In this document: positions 9,781-17,664 of the stretch, one piece after another
Position numbering within the stretch: the first letter of the stretch is position 1
Layout of the letters: every line of letters begins with the position of its first letter
Source: Legionella sp.
GTDB lineage: Bacteria > Pseudomonadota > Gammaproteobacteria > Legionellales > Legionellaceae
Assembly (NCBI GenBank): GCA_030158115.1
Contig: JAOATK010000005.1
Location: 31,523-95,522 of the forward strand
DNA: 64,000 bases
Direction: 5' to 3'
Program-made: the position numbers and the translations under genes
Notes under the pieces: model-generated
The model's input: the letters and a program-made list of their open reading frames with translations, nothing else
What the model was told of the DNA's origin: nothing
Databases searched by the model: none

Positions 9781-10986
9781 ATGAACATCAGTATTAGCAA
9801 ACGCTCTCAAGAATTAATAGACAACTATTGGGCAACTACTATCCCCAAGTCTCCTGCTGCAAACAACATCACGCTGGAAGAGTTACTGTTTTTTTTAAGT
9901 GAGCCAATATCAGCGGATAAACCTGCCAAAGACAATCAACTACCCCTGATGACCTTGCGCGCCGAGCTCCTACATGATTTATGTAGCAAGCTAGAAGGCA
10001 ATACCATCAAACCAGTTAAATTAGAAGAAAAAAAGAGCAAGTTAAAGCTAATATTCTTTACTCTAGCGGGTATTCTTGTGGCTGCCTGTGAAGGTTTTGA
10101 TAGTGTCGTGACAATCATGGGGATTTTTTCTGTATCTCCATTATTAATACTTGGATTTGCTCTGGCGTTTTCTTTTTTGTCCATCATGGCTTATCGCAGT
10201 TTGGATTTAATTAAGCTTTCCAATAGGTTGGGCATAAAATTCAATGATACACACCAATTATTAGACGCTTATTTGCAACAACTCGATGAAATTAAAAACA
10301 TAAGAAAGAAAATAACCCGCTACAATCTGTCAAATTGTTCTCTTGAGGAGCTAAAAGATTATGAACAGATGATAGCAGCGCTAAAACAATCTCTTGAAAG
10401 ATTAGCCAAGACTGGTGAGCAGTTCGATGCTGTGCTTAATAGCGCGCAAATGAAAGCGATTAAATTAATCCTCTCCTCAGTGACCGCCGCACTCTTTTTT
10501 GGCGGAAGTTTTTGCGCAGGGCAAACAGTTGCTATTTTTATCTTTAGTTTTTTTATGACAGCGATTACACCCGCTTCTTTACCGGTATTACTTTTTAGCA
10601 CCCTTGTAGGTTTAGCAGCATTTAGTCTTTATTGGCATGTTGAATTCCCTGGATTAAAAAAATTAGTAACCAGTTGGTTTGGTTTAGATAGGGATAAAAT
10701 CGACAAGCTTTGCAATCAAGATTTATTAGATAAAGAAAAGCAAAAATTAGAGCAACTACACGAAAGGATTGTGGGCGTGTCTGAATTAAAAGAACAGATA
10801 CCCTTACACCAACAAAAAATAGATCTTTCCAAGGAAAAAAAACCCACACCATCACCTACATTAATAGGAGAAAATATTTATTCCTTTATGAAACCCGCAC
10901 TTCAAACCCTGATTACAGATAACGAATCAAATACCCCAGCCCGAACAGTAGGTTGGGTCGCGACCCAACATCAAGGCCAGACTTGA
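9781..10986 (+). CDS. Unknown membrane/coiled-coil protein with repeat-derived C-terminal tail
   Basis: 401 residues, not recognised. Two hydrophobic hairpins (about 88-137 and 227-285) are separated by a helical, probably coiled-coil stretch (155-220). A second charged helical segment follows (320-350). The plan resembles the protein at 6490-7725, though I see no clear sequence identity. Residues 390-401 (VGWVATQHQGQT) are encoded by a GTAGGTTGGGTCGCGACC palindromic repeat, so the native C terminus was replaced or extended when the repeat arrived. Candidate Legionella effector by architecture only. No other gene is in the same operon; a repeat arm and a promoter follow. Confidence 0.75.
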   Translation: MNISISKRSQELIDNYWATTIPKSPAANNITLEELLFFLSEPISADKPAKDNQLPLMTLRAELLHDLCSKLEGNTIKPVKLEEKKSKLKLIFFTLAGILVAACEGFDSVVTIMGIFSVSPLLILGFALAFSFLSIMAYRSLDLIKLSNRLGIKFNDTHQLLDAYLQQLDEIKNIRKKITRYNLSNCSLEELKDYEQMIAALKQSLERLAKTGEQFDAVLNSAQMKAIKLILSSVTAALFFGGSFCAGQTVAIFIFSFFMTAITPASLPVLLFSTLVGLAAFSLYWHVEFPGLKKLVTSWFGLDRDKIDKLCNQDLLDKEKQKLEQLHERIVGVSELKEQIPLHQQKIDLSKEKKPTPSPTLIGENIYSFMKPALQTLITDNESNTPARTVGWVATQHQGQT

Positions 10987-11020
10987 CTCAGGAGTACTGT
11001 TGGGTCACGACCCAACCTAC
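10948..11020. repeat. Inverted pair of GTAG-headed palindromes (GTAGGTTGGGT subtype)
   Basis: GTAGGTTGGGTCGCGACCCA at the left and GGGTCACGACCCAACCTAC at the right. The left arm starts inside the coding region at codon 390 of the preceding gene and donates its last twelve codons. Almost the same pair occurs at 28585-28655. Confidence 0.88.
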
Positions 11021-11092
11021 GCAATTCATGGCAACACGTTGTTCCTAGCGAGCATACTCTTTATCAAAATATTTTTTGATCAAAAACCTTTG

Positions 11093-11121
11093 TTGACAAC
11101 AATTTTTCATTAATGCATTAT
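11093..11121 (+). promoter_or_regulatory. Sigma-70-type promoter upstream of beta-barrel gene
   Basis: TTGACA at 11093-11098, 17-base spacer, CATTAT at 11116-11121, about 70 bases before the GTG start of the next gene. The -35 box is a perfect match and the -10 box matches 4 of 6. Confidence 0.6.
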
Positions 11122-11192
11122 GCCTTACTAAAGTTGATATCTTGTTAAATATACATGGAATATTTGCTCAGCTGGTGAACAAGGAGAGTTAA

Positions 11193-12278
11193 GTGAAACA
11201 GTGTAATAAAATGAATCTAAGCACAGCAGTACTATTTGCCTTGGCAGGTTTTACGGCTACCTCCGAAGTGCTTGCTGCAACTACAAAGCAGAATGTCTCA
11301 GTTGCCAAACAACCCCTCACATCATTACACCGTCCTGCTCCTAGCACTAAATTAACAGCAGAACAAGAAAAAAGAATATCGCAACTTCTGGAAAAGATAC
11401 AATCACTGTTCCTATCTCGAACCTTGCCACCTGAAATAACGGCCTCTGCTGTATACGACGCGTTTAATTTTAACTCAACAAAAAACGGGCTTTTTAGCAA
11501 ATATGACGGCCATACCAACACAGAAACTTTAGGTGGTAATAATTTTTCGTTTAAGGGTTTTTACGCAGGCTTTAGTGCGGCATCGATACAAACTAAAATT
11601 CATTCGATATCACAATTAAGCACCTCATTAAACCAAAATAACGACACCAACATTAATAACGCGCTACTGAATCTGCACGTCATGCGTATGCTGTCAAAAA
11701 GCTTTGGAATAGACTTATTAGGCGGATATGGCAATAGTACTTTTAAAATTGATAGCACCCAAAGCTTCCCCACAACAACCACCGCCAGCATTACCGGCAA
11801 TGGCAGTTTGACGGGTAACAACGCTTACATTGGTGCACGACTAATGTATACTCGTCCTTTTAATGATTGGATGTTAAGAGCTGATCTGGCTTATGTTTAT
11901 AACAATTTTTTCCAGTCAAGTTATCTTATTAATTTCAACAATGGTACAAGCCAACCTACATCAGCCCTAACGACTCGAATTGGCCTATTAACTGAGAATG
12001 TGCGGGTATATTACAATAAAAAGCCCAATGCGCAACCTTTTATTGCAGCAGGGCTAATCCAAGTAGTTAACCGAACCTACAGCAATCCAGCTATCACTGC
12101 TTCTACCTCGGCCTCATTACCTCAGCTTGTGCTAGGTAGAAATGGGTTTCTTGTGGGTGCAGGTTTAAATTATGCCTACAAACAATTACGCTTGACTCCT
12201 TATTATCAATACTCCGAACGTGGTTCTTTATTTCATGATAATTTGGGTGCTTTACAGCTTTCTTTTGTATGCTCTTAA
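11193..12278 (+). CDS. Exported outer-membrane beta-barrel-like protein
   Basis: 361 residues starting at GTG 11193, which is well placed behind AAGGAGAG; a later in-frame ATG at 11211 has no such site. A signal peptide is clear (hydrophobic AVLFALAGF, small residues SEVLA before about residue 29). The mature protein has a Lys/Gln/Glu segment, then alternating aromatic-polar strands such as WMLRADLAYVYNNFF, NVRVYYNKK and LRLTPYYQYSE. It ends LGALQLSFVCS, with a Phe near the C terminus typical of barrels, although the last residue is Ser and not Phe. Likely an outer-membrane protein of a Legionella-specific family; function unknown. It begins a run of exported proteins interrupted by a reverse-transcriptase relic. 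Confidence 0.75.
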   Translation: MKQCNKMNLSTAVLFALAGFTATSEVLAATTKQNVSVAKQPLTSLHRPAPSTKLTAEQEKRISQLLEKIQSLFLSRTLPPEITASAVYDAFNFNSTKNGLFSKYDGHTNTETLGGNNFSFKGFYAGFSAASIQTKIHSISQLSTSLNQNNDTNINNALLNLHVMRMLSKSFGIDLLGGYGNSTFKIDSTQSFPTTTTASITGNGSLTGNNAYIGARLMYTRPFNDWMLRADLAYVYNNFFQSSYLINFNNGTSQPTSALTTRIGLLTENVRVYYNKKPNAQPFIAAGLIQVVNRTYSNPAITASTSASLPQLVLGRNGFLVGAGLNYAYKQLRLTPYYQYSERGSLFHDNLGALQLSFVCS

Positions 12279-12289
12279 TTTAAACCGGC

Positions 12290-13033
12290 ATGAAAGAGAC
12301 CTATTTAACGCGACAAGGAGCGATGTTGCAAACTGACAGTGCATGCAGCTTACTAGACCAAAATTGGATGAAGCCTGATCTCATCGAGCAAGCATTCCAA
12401 TGGTTACGCAAGCAACGCCGTTTTTATAGCATTCATGATGCAACATGGACCTTATCGCTCCATTGGCCGCGCATCAAAGCGCTATTGCTAGACGCATGGC
12501 GAAAAGGCCAACATCAATTTTCCCCCATGAAACGACACCGTTTACCAACAGGCAGCGTCGCTGTGTTTGAAGCAGAGGATTCGCTTCTTTTAAGAAAAAT
12601 AGTAAAAACAACGCATGCATTAATGAAACAATTACAACTGACTTTACACCCAGATAAAACATTTATCGGAAAAGTCGAAAAAGGATTTTCATTTTCAGGT
12701 TATCAAATAACCAATAAGACACTCACCATTAACCAAGAAACCATTAAAAAACATCGAACGAAATTGCAGCAGCGTTACGCGCAAGGGGCCTCAAAAAAGG
12801 ATCTCGCTGATTACGTTCACCGCTTTACGCGCTGGTGTCGGGCCGGCATGAGTGGTGCTCCTTTATGGGACGAAGAGAAGATACGTTCGCTTAATAACAA
12901 TAATTTAGATTGGATAAATACACAAAATAGTGCGTCTGTGCAAAAAGCAATAAACGCTGGTGAAGTGATTATCGTAGGTACTCAAAATCAAATACATAAG
13001 CAGAGTTCCTTAATGATCAAGTGTGAAACTTGA
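12290..13033 (+). CDS. Reverse-transcriptase-derived protein lacking the catalytic palm
   Basis: 247 residues. The N-terminal part (LIEQAFQWLRKQRR, then a tryptophan-rich stretch and LLLDAWRKGQHQFSPM) matches the start of bacterial reverse transcriptases, followed by a fingers-like segment (GSVAVFEAEDSLLLRKIV). It then jumps directly to LHPDKTFIGKVEKGFSFSGY, the motif that normally comes after the YxDD box, and to a thumb-like YVHRFTRWCRAGMSG. The catalytic YxDD and the blocks before it are absent, so roughly 130-150 residues seem to have been removed in frame (size estimated from memory of the family). DNA synthesis is therefore unlikely. The reading frame is otherwise open. The ATG at 12290 has no good ribosome site; ATG 12323 lies just behind AAGGAG but with short spacing. 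Could be a relic or a repurposed RNA-binding protein. Confidence 0.6.
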   Translation: MKETYLTRQGAMLQTDSACSLLDQNWMKPDLIEQAFQWLRKQRRFYSIHDATWTLSLHWPRIKALLLDAWRKGQHQFSPMKRHRLPTGSVAVFEAEDSLLLRKIVKTTHALMKQLQLTLHPDKTFIGKVEKGFSFSGYQITNKTLTINQETIKKHRTKLQQRYAQGASKKDLADYVHRFTRWCRAGMSGAPLWDEEKIRSLNNNNLDWINTQNSASVQKAINAGEVIIVGTQNQIHKQSSLMIKCET

Positions 13034-13131
13034 TCACATAGCGATTATACAAGAGGTACAAAAAAGTAAAATTGTTACCAAGTTAATGAATGTAAATATT
13101 TTCTTAATCGTAATTATTCAGGAGAAACACA

Positions 13132-13806
13132 ATGCCTTACTATTTGCTAACCTCGCTATCCGCGGGCTGCTATCGTACGATTGTTACATATCTCTCATGT
13201 CGCAATAGTGTGTCCCTGATATCATGTTTACTCTTTGTGGCCGTACTGGGTCATGTTTCTGAACTTCAAGCAGAGGCATCGTCAGAACCGAGGTATTCAG
13301 TGAATAAGATGATGGTGGACTCACTACTCCACACAACTCCAACTGATATTGAATCACAAGTACAAATAATCACACTGATTGTTCCTCAACTTGCATCCCT
13401 ACCTGCTCCTGATGCAACCACTGCCACCCTGATAGGCTCTATCTATCATGACGTCAAACCATATTTTCAACATAACCAAGATGCGTTACAAAATTTGATA
13501 TCCAGCTTAACCGCAACGTTCACCGGAGGTATAACTTGCAATGCGTCAAAGTGCGAGATCTCGTCAGGTCAATTAAGTCTCTACTTAACTACATGGTCTG
13601 CTCTTGCATCGTGTACTGTGGCGACAGGGTGCATGGATGTCTTTATTAAAGACATTACAGCACTGTCCGATCTCACTACCTGGGGTAAATCTGCCGAATC
13701 AATCGCCGCATACTGGGACCATATCAATTCTGTAATCTTGCAAGAGCAATATGCTAATCCGGGGGTGTTGAGCTTGTCTTGCGTGACCTGCACCCCTTTT
13801 CCTTAA
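13132..13806 (+). CDS. Secreted protein of unknown function, cysteine-containing
   Basis: 224 residues, not recognised. ATG 13132 stands 7 bases after AGGAG. A long N-region (about 26 residues with two cysteines) precedes a hydrophobic core SLISCLLFVAVLGHV and a likely cleavage after LQA around residue 47. The mature part is mainly helical, with paired cysteines (ITCNASKCEI, SCTVATGC and a terminal SCVTCTPFP) that could form disulfides in the periplasm or outside the cell. Base composition is less AT-rich than flanking genes, and TCG/ACG codons are more frequent. It is followed 31 bases later by another secreted protein, suggesting a two-gene unit. Confidence 0.65.
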   Translation: MPYYLLTSLSAGCYRTIVTYLSCRNSVSLISCLLFVAVLGHVSELQAEASSEPRYSVNKMMVDSLLHTTPTDIESQVQIITLIVPQLASLPAPDATTATLIGSIYHDVKPYFQHNQDALQNLISSLTATFTGGITCNASKCEISSGQLSLYLTTWSALASCTVATGCMDVFIKDITALSDLTTWGKSAESIAAYWDHINSVILQEQYANPGVLSLSCVTCTPFP

Positions 13807-13837
13807 TATGAACTTGTCAACCTAACTGGAGGATCGA

Positions 13838-14266
13838 ATGAATATGCTATTGTCGCGGTCGGGAATTCATCACTATTGTCTTCTCTTAATCTGTTTAATT
13901 TTATCAAACGTCGCTAATTCTGCTTTGAAGGTGGAAATAATAAACCGTCGTATCTCCCAATCTCAATCCATGTCGACTTCCCCTTTACCTAGCTGTTTTA
14001 TCATAGCCTTCGGTATTGATGCTACTCTGAGGGTGACCAATACTGGACGTGGGAATCTATCCAATATCCAACCTCTTATAAACCCTGTGTATACTAACAA
14101 TGTTACTGTCTCGAATACTTGCCCTGCTACATTAGGTGCCAGTGCCTCGTGTGACATAACCTTAGTCCACACTGGTGTTTATGGAGGGCCACTGACTTGC
14201 GAAGTCAATCACGTGATTGCTACACCGAATGCTGATGTAATTTTTAACATGGCTGTATCAGGGTAA
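13838..14266 (+). CDS. Small secreted protein with Ig-like (choice-of-anchor/ASH-like) fold
   Basis: 142 residues. GGAGG lies upstream of the ATG at 13838. The signal peptide is clear (YCLLLICLILSNVANS, cleavage near residue 29). The mature part has the pattern LRVTNTGRGNLSNI, then NTCPATLGASASCDITLVH. This resembles bacterial choice-of-anchor/ASH-type immunoglobulin-like repeats, where a Cys pair brackets an A-L-x-x-G-A-S-C signature. One domain only, so it may be a fragment of a larger surface protein or a stand-alone binding module. Function unknown. Two hairpins follow its stop. Confidence 0.6.
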   Translation: MNMLLSRSGIHHYCLLLICLILSNVANSALKVEIINRRISQSQSMSTSPLPSCFIIAFGIDATLRVTNTGRGNLSNIQPLINPVYTNNVTVSNTCPATLGASASCDITLVHTGVYGGPLTCEVNHVIATPNADVIFNMAVSG

Positions 14267-14271
14267 ACATC

Positions 14272-14345
14272 TAGGGGCAGAAAATCAAGACCAATTATGC
14301 ATTCTGTCCCCTACTCGAATCGCCCCGCATCGTGGGGCAGGCATG
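14272..14345 (+). terminator. Two tandem hairpins, possible transcription end
   Basis: First hairpin: AGGGGCAGAA (14273-14282) with TTCTGTCCCCT (14302-14312), one bulged base. Second: GCCCC (14322-14326) with GGGGC (14334-14338) and a 7-base loop, followed after a short gap by CTTTTTGC. The T-run is short, so termination is plausible but not certain. Confidence 0.4.
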
Positions 14346-14391
14346 CTTTTTGCTAACAGCTCATCGGAGAACAACGATTAGTAACTCTCTG

Positions 14392-14595
14392 TCAATATTC
14401 CCAGCTAGCCCATTTGGTTTTCTTTACCAAGTTACGAGGCTTAGGGGTAACTCTTGTTTTTTGCAGCCGTAGAAGGGCTGGCTTGTTTTTGCGTGTGATT
14501 AATTTTTTTGTCTGTTTCGTGGCGTGTATCTTATTGAGTTGAGGTGCTTTTAAAATATGGATTGACGAAAAAGTAATATCGATTAATTTTGCCAT
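14392..14595 (-). CDS. Possible small basic protein (weak)
   Basis: A reading of 67 residues from ATG 14595 (or 76 from 14622), very rich in lysine and threonine, ending KKTKWASWEY. No ribosome site, no recognised family and no conserved neighbour. The 476-base gap between 14267 and 14742 otherwise holds two hairpins and no recognisable gene. Kept only because the gap is long and nothing else explains it. Confidence 0.2.
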   Translation of the reverse strand: MAKLIDITFSSIHILKAPQLNKIHATKQTKKLITRKNKPALLRLQKTRVTPKPRNLVKKTKWASWEY

Positions 14596-14742
14596 GATGG
14601 AAGTACGAGGTGAGTCCCGCATGGCAAGAGTACTACGGATAGAGAATCCAGGGGCGTTGTGTCGTATTACCTCACGAGAGAGGGTCAGGGAAACGTTTAC
14701 TTACACTTTAGTATTCTAACCTACCCTGTGATTTTGGCCACA

Positions 14743-15060
14743 TCAGAGTGAACTGTAAAATATCACTCCATTGTCCTTGATATGCTGAAGTAATGCGTGA
14801 TTATCGATTTTATGTTTTAGAGATAAATCTATTTTCCAAGGTAAAAGCAAGTCGTCAAGGTCATTTTCAATTTTTAATAATTGGGTTAGGTTGAGTGTTT
14901 CTTCTTCGATACAAAGATCAATGTCTGAATTGAATCGGTTATTACCTTTGGCTCTTGAACCGTATAATAAGACTTTTTTTATTTCACTATATTTGGCAAA
15001 TACCGCACGTATTTTTTTTAAGGCATCGTCAGGAAGCCCAAAGTTATTATTTGCAGTCAT
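14743..15060 (-). CDS. mntA: MNT-domain nucleotidyltransferase antitoxin (MntA/HI0073-like)
   Basis: 105 residues. The minimal nucleotidyltransferase signature is complete: GSRAKG with Gly34-Ser35, then ten residues to Asp46-x-Asp48 (SDIDL), i.e. GSx10DxD. In characterised MNT/HEPN pairs the MNT protein transfers AMP units to a tyrosine of the HEPN partner and so silences it. The start overlaps the stop of the upstream HEPN gene by 4 bases (ATGA), implying coupled translation. The catalytic residues are all present, so the antitoxin should be active. An older view of such pairs as antibiotic nucleotidyltransferases is less likely. Confidence 0.88.
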   Translation of the reverse strand: MTANNNFGLPDDALKKIRAVFAKYSEIKKVLLYGSRAKGNNRFNSDIDLCIEEETLNLTQLLKIENDLDDLLLPWKIDLSLKHKIDNHALLQHIKDNGVIFYSSL

Positions 15061-15488
15061 GACTGATGCATTAGCTCCTGCATGCGCTGAAGAAAATTAT
15101 TAAATAACTCATTGTATTGATTGATAATTTTCTCAACTATTTCATTTGCGACGTTTAGGTTATAAGTATGCGGGGTTTGATTGCGACTTATTATCATTTC
15201 CATCCACCCCTCCCCATTAGTAATGAGTCCTTTATTAAATGACTCACGGATAGCATCACGAGAACCTGTAATACTGCTGTTTCCCTGATAAATGAAATAA
15301 TCTTTCATGACATTCCATGCTAATTCATGCGTGAATTCAAATGCTTGTATCAACCCTTGTTTCTCAAGTTCAGAAAAGTTTCGTTCTTTGGATAAATTAA
15401 CAGCAGAAATTAATTGAGACAGCGCTTTTTCATAGTTCATAAGACGCTGTTGCCAGCGAATCTCAAAAGCTTTTTGCATAAAATTCAC
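15057..15488 (-). CDS. hepT: HEPN-domain toxin (HepT/HI0074-like)
   Basis: 143 residues, all-helical. The RNase/HEPN motif RX4HXY is intact near the C-terminal third: Arg102, His107 and Tyr109 within SRNQTPHTYN. Tyr109 corresponds to the residue that is AMPylated by MntA in studied systems. Other family landmarks are EFTHELAWNVMKDY (about 51-64) and GSRDAIRESFNKGLI (75-89). The reading starts at GTG 15488; ATG 15479 (codon 4) is an equally good start, and neither has a strong ribosome site. It forms a two-gene operon with mntA, toxin first. HEPN toxins of this type cleave RNA; the target here is unknown. Confidence 0.87.
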   Translation of the reverse strand: MNFMQKAFEIRWQQRLMNYEKALSQLISAVNLSKERNFSELEKQGLIQAFEFTHELAWNVMKDYFIYQGNSSITGSRDAIRESFNKGLITNGEGWMEMIISRNQTPHTYNLNVANEIVEKIINQYNELFNNFLQRMQELMHQS

Positions 15489-15820
15489 CCAAAATTCTCA
15501 GTTAGATATAAGATGGTATATCATAAATATATTAATATTTACAGCAAGTGTAGTGGATTCAGGACAAGATCATCTGCATATTGGGGGCTGAGCATTACAG
15601 CAAATATCATTTCTACTTATGCTCTTTACACAACTAAACAAGCAAGCTCTAATTTTTAGCAGGTTTTGTCACTTTCTTTGTTTAATTAGGATTCAAGATG
15701 GCGCTTTTTTAGTTGTTTTTTTGGTTTCTCTGTGTAATAATTGCCTAAAAATTAAGGGTGAATTTTCTCGTGATAGTGCACGCGGCCCTTAAGTAAAAGA
15801 CGTACAGCACAGGGTTGCTC
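15489..15820. other. Intergenic region, no gene seen
   Basis: 332 AT-rich bases between the toxin gene and the patatin gene. Contains no convincing gene or repeat. GTAAA-N4-GTACA at 15793-15806 resembles a one-mismatch CpxR site, but it lies immediately upstream of the ribosome site of the patatin gene and is weak. Confidence 0.3.
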
Positions 15821-17527
15821 ATGACAAGAATTTTAAAGAGAAATTTACTGACTTGTACCATAACAGAGAATGGTTGCACTCTTCACCCTCCTACACATCG
15901 AGGATTGGTCTTAAGTGGCGGGGGTTCAAAAGGTATTGGATATGCAGGTATGATACGGGCTATGAATGAATGTGGATTTATTCAAGAGCTAACCCATGTC
16001 AGTGGTGCCTCTGCTGGTGCTATGATAGCAAGCCTGATAGCGGTTGGTCTTAGTTCTGAGCATATTACTAACATAGTATGCCAATTAAACCCAGTAAAAT
16101 TTTTAGATAACTCAGGCTTAAATCTACGCGCCAAAGGCCATTATGTGCGCAATATGTTTAACATGATTTATTTCTATCAAATAAAACAACATTTATTAGA
16201 AATTAACCCTCCTTCACCCTCATCGGAAATGGTGAGTGCCTATGAGCTACTTAAGCTTAAATTAATGAACTGTGATGAGGCCTTGAAAGAGCATGGCATA
16301 GTAATTCAAAATTTTGATGATGTGATTCATTTAGGAAAATCAAAAGAAGGGCTTGAAAAACTCGGGCTTGCTTTTGCTATGCTAACAAAAAGAATCATCA
16401 AAGACCTTGATGGTCTAGAGATTGATGAAATGTCCATAATAACCTTCGGTGATTTAGTGCGTTTGAGAGATCTTTTGCCAGAAGATAAAAAACATAGGAT
16501 TAAACATTTATCAGTGGTTGTGACTAATCAAACCAAAAAAGAATTAGAAACTTTTAATGAGCGAATCAACGCAAAGGAATCAATTGCCGAAAAAGTTCAA
16601 CTATCAGGTGCCCACCCAATCCTTTTTGCACCGGCAAGAAATGCTAGAGGTGAGCGTTTTGCCGATGGTGGCATTTTAGATAATATGCCTACTCAAATCC
16701 TTGAGAAAGAAGGTTTGGATAGAGAAGTTATTGTCTGTGTTAAAATTGAGGACAACGCTTCATATAATGCGTCTCTTAAAAGAGTAAAATCCCCTAATCT
16801 ACAGTCTCTTTCTTTATTTTCTAATGGGGTTGATAGGTTGGCGCAAGTGATGGTTGGCGGTCCAGTGCTAAGAGCATCTACTGAAGTGACTAATCGTGAA
16901 AAAATCTTCTATCAGCTTAACAATATGCTCTATATTAATTCAGGAAAACTTAAAACAACCACAAAATCACCATCATTTGATCTGAAAAAAGAAGCTATTG
17001 ATATCGCATATACACAAACTAAAATATTCCTTGCAGACCAAACTAAAACCTATGATAACCCATTAGTTGCAATTCTTCATTTAGGGGTTGAGCAACTTAA
17101 TAGAACTATTATTTCAGAGAGCACGAATACACAGCTCCTACTAAGTGCGGGCCTTGCTAAAGCGATATATTTGATACAAGCCGAATTAGTTAGCGAGTTA
17201 AAAGATAACATATTTCAAGGCATTGAATATTATACTAAACAGATTAATTCACTTCTGGAAAACTCAGAGCTAAATAAAGAGCAGCAAACCAAGGCTATGG
17301 CACTGTGCATGCAACAAGTTAATTATTTAACCGAAGGAAAATTTAAGAAACATCTGGATAGGATTGAAAAACAAGCGGCCAAAGAAAATATTGGCATAGT
17401 CAGTTGGTTTAAATGGTTATTACAACTACTGTGTCGTTCAGTCCAATGGATTTTTTCTAAACTTACATCACCCTCTGCTGATACGGATGTTAATTGCACA
17501 TTAACATCAGGTCTTAATTGTGCTTAA
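15821..17527 (+). CDS. VipD-like patatin phospholipase, candidate secreted effector
   Basis: 568 residues from ATG 15821, which has AGGG 6 bases upstream; a TTG two codons earlier is less likely. Patatin catalytic elements are complete: oxyanion loop GGGSKG at 33-38, nucleophile elbow GASAG at 62-66 (Ser64) and ADGG with Asp282. The N-terminal phospholipase half plus a long helical C-terminal half (about 290-568) matches the size and plan of the Legionella VipD/Vpd effectors, which are Dot/Icm-secreted phospholipases A1/A2; in VipD the C-terminal half binds host Rab5. The C-terminal half here ends with an amphipathic hydrophobic segment (WFKWLLQLLCRSVQWIF) that could bind membrane, then a Ser/Thr-rich tail. 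Effector status is inferred from resemblance. Confidence 0.85.
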   Translation: MTRILKRNLLTCTITENGCTLHPPTHRGLVLSGGGSKGIGYAGMIRAMNECGFIQELTHVSGASAGAMIASLIAVGLSSEHITNIVCQLNPVKFLDNSGLNLRAKGHYVRNMFNMIYFYQIKQHLLEINPPSPSSEMVSAYELLKLKLMNCDEALKEHGIVIQNFDDVIHLGKSKEGLEKLGLAFAMLTKRIIKDLDGLEIDEMSIITFGDLVRLRDLLPEDKKHRIKHLSVVVTNQTKKELETFNERINAKESIAEKVQLSGAHPILFAPARNARGERFADGGILDNMPTQILEKEGLDREVIVCVKIEDNASYNASLKRVKSPNLQSLSLFSNGVDRLAQVMVGGPVLRASTEVTNREKIFYQLNNMLYINSGKLKTTTKSPSFDLKKEAIDIAYTQTKIFLADQTKTYDNPLVAILHLGVEQLNRTIISESTNTQLLLSAGLAKAIYLIQAELVSELKDNIFQGIEYYTKQINSLLENSELNKEQQTKAMALCMQQVNYLTEGKFKKHLDRIEKQAAKENIGIVSWFKWLLQLLCRSVQWIFSKLTSPSADTDVNCTLTSGLNCA

Positions 17528-17576
17528 TAAGTAGATCGTTATAGCTCATTTGACTGTTATACAATTATAAATTGAT

Positions 17577-17608
17577 GTAGGTTGGCGTTAAGCGTAGCGC
17601 AACCCAAC
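17577..17608. repeat. GTAG-headed palindrome (GTAGGTTGG subtype)
   Basis: GTAGGTTGGCGTTAAGCG with the partly complementary end GCGCAACCCAAC, in the 137-base gap between convergent genes. Confidence 0.7.
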
Positions 17609-17664
17609 AGCTGGAGCGAAGCGACCTCATCAAGGTTTTCTTTTTGTCTAGAACATCTTGAATG

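Noticed and set aside
13023..13208. 61-codon frame between the RT-derived gene and the secreted protein
   Set aside because: Overlaps the well-supported start of the secreted gene and has no ribosome site.
15793..15806. CpxR-like GTAAA-N4-GTACA before the VipD-like gene
   Set aside because: One mismatch, and it lies immediately upstream of the ribosome site, where a promoter-level site would be oddly placed; chance matches are common in AT-rich DNA.
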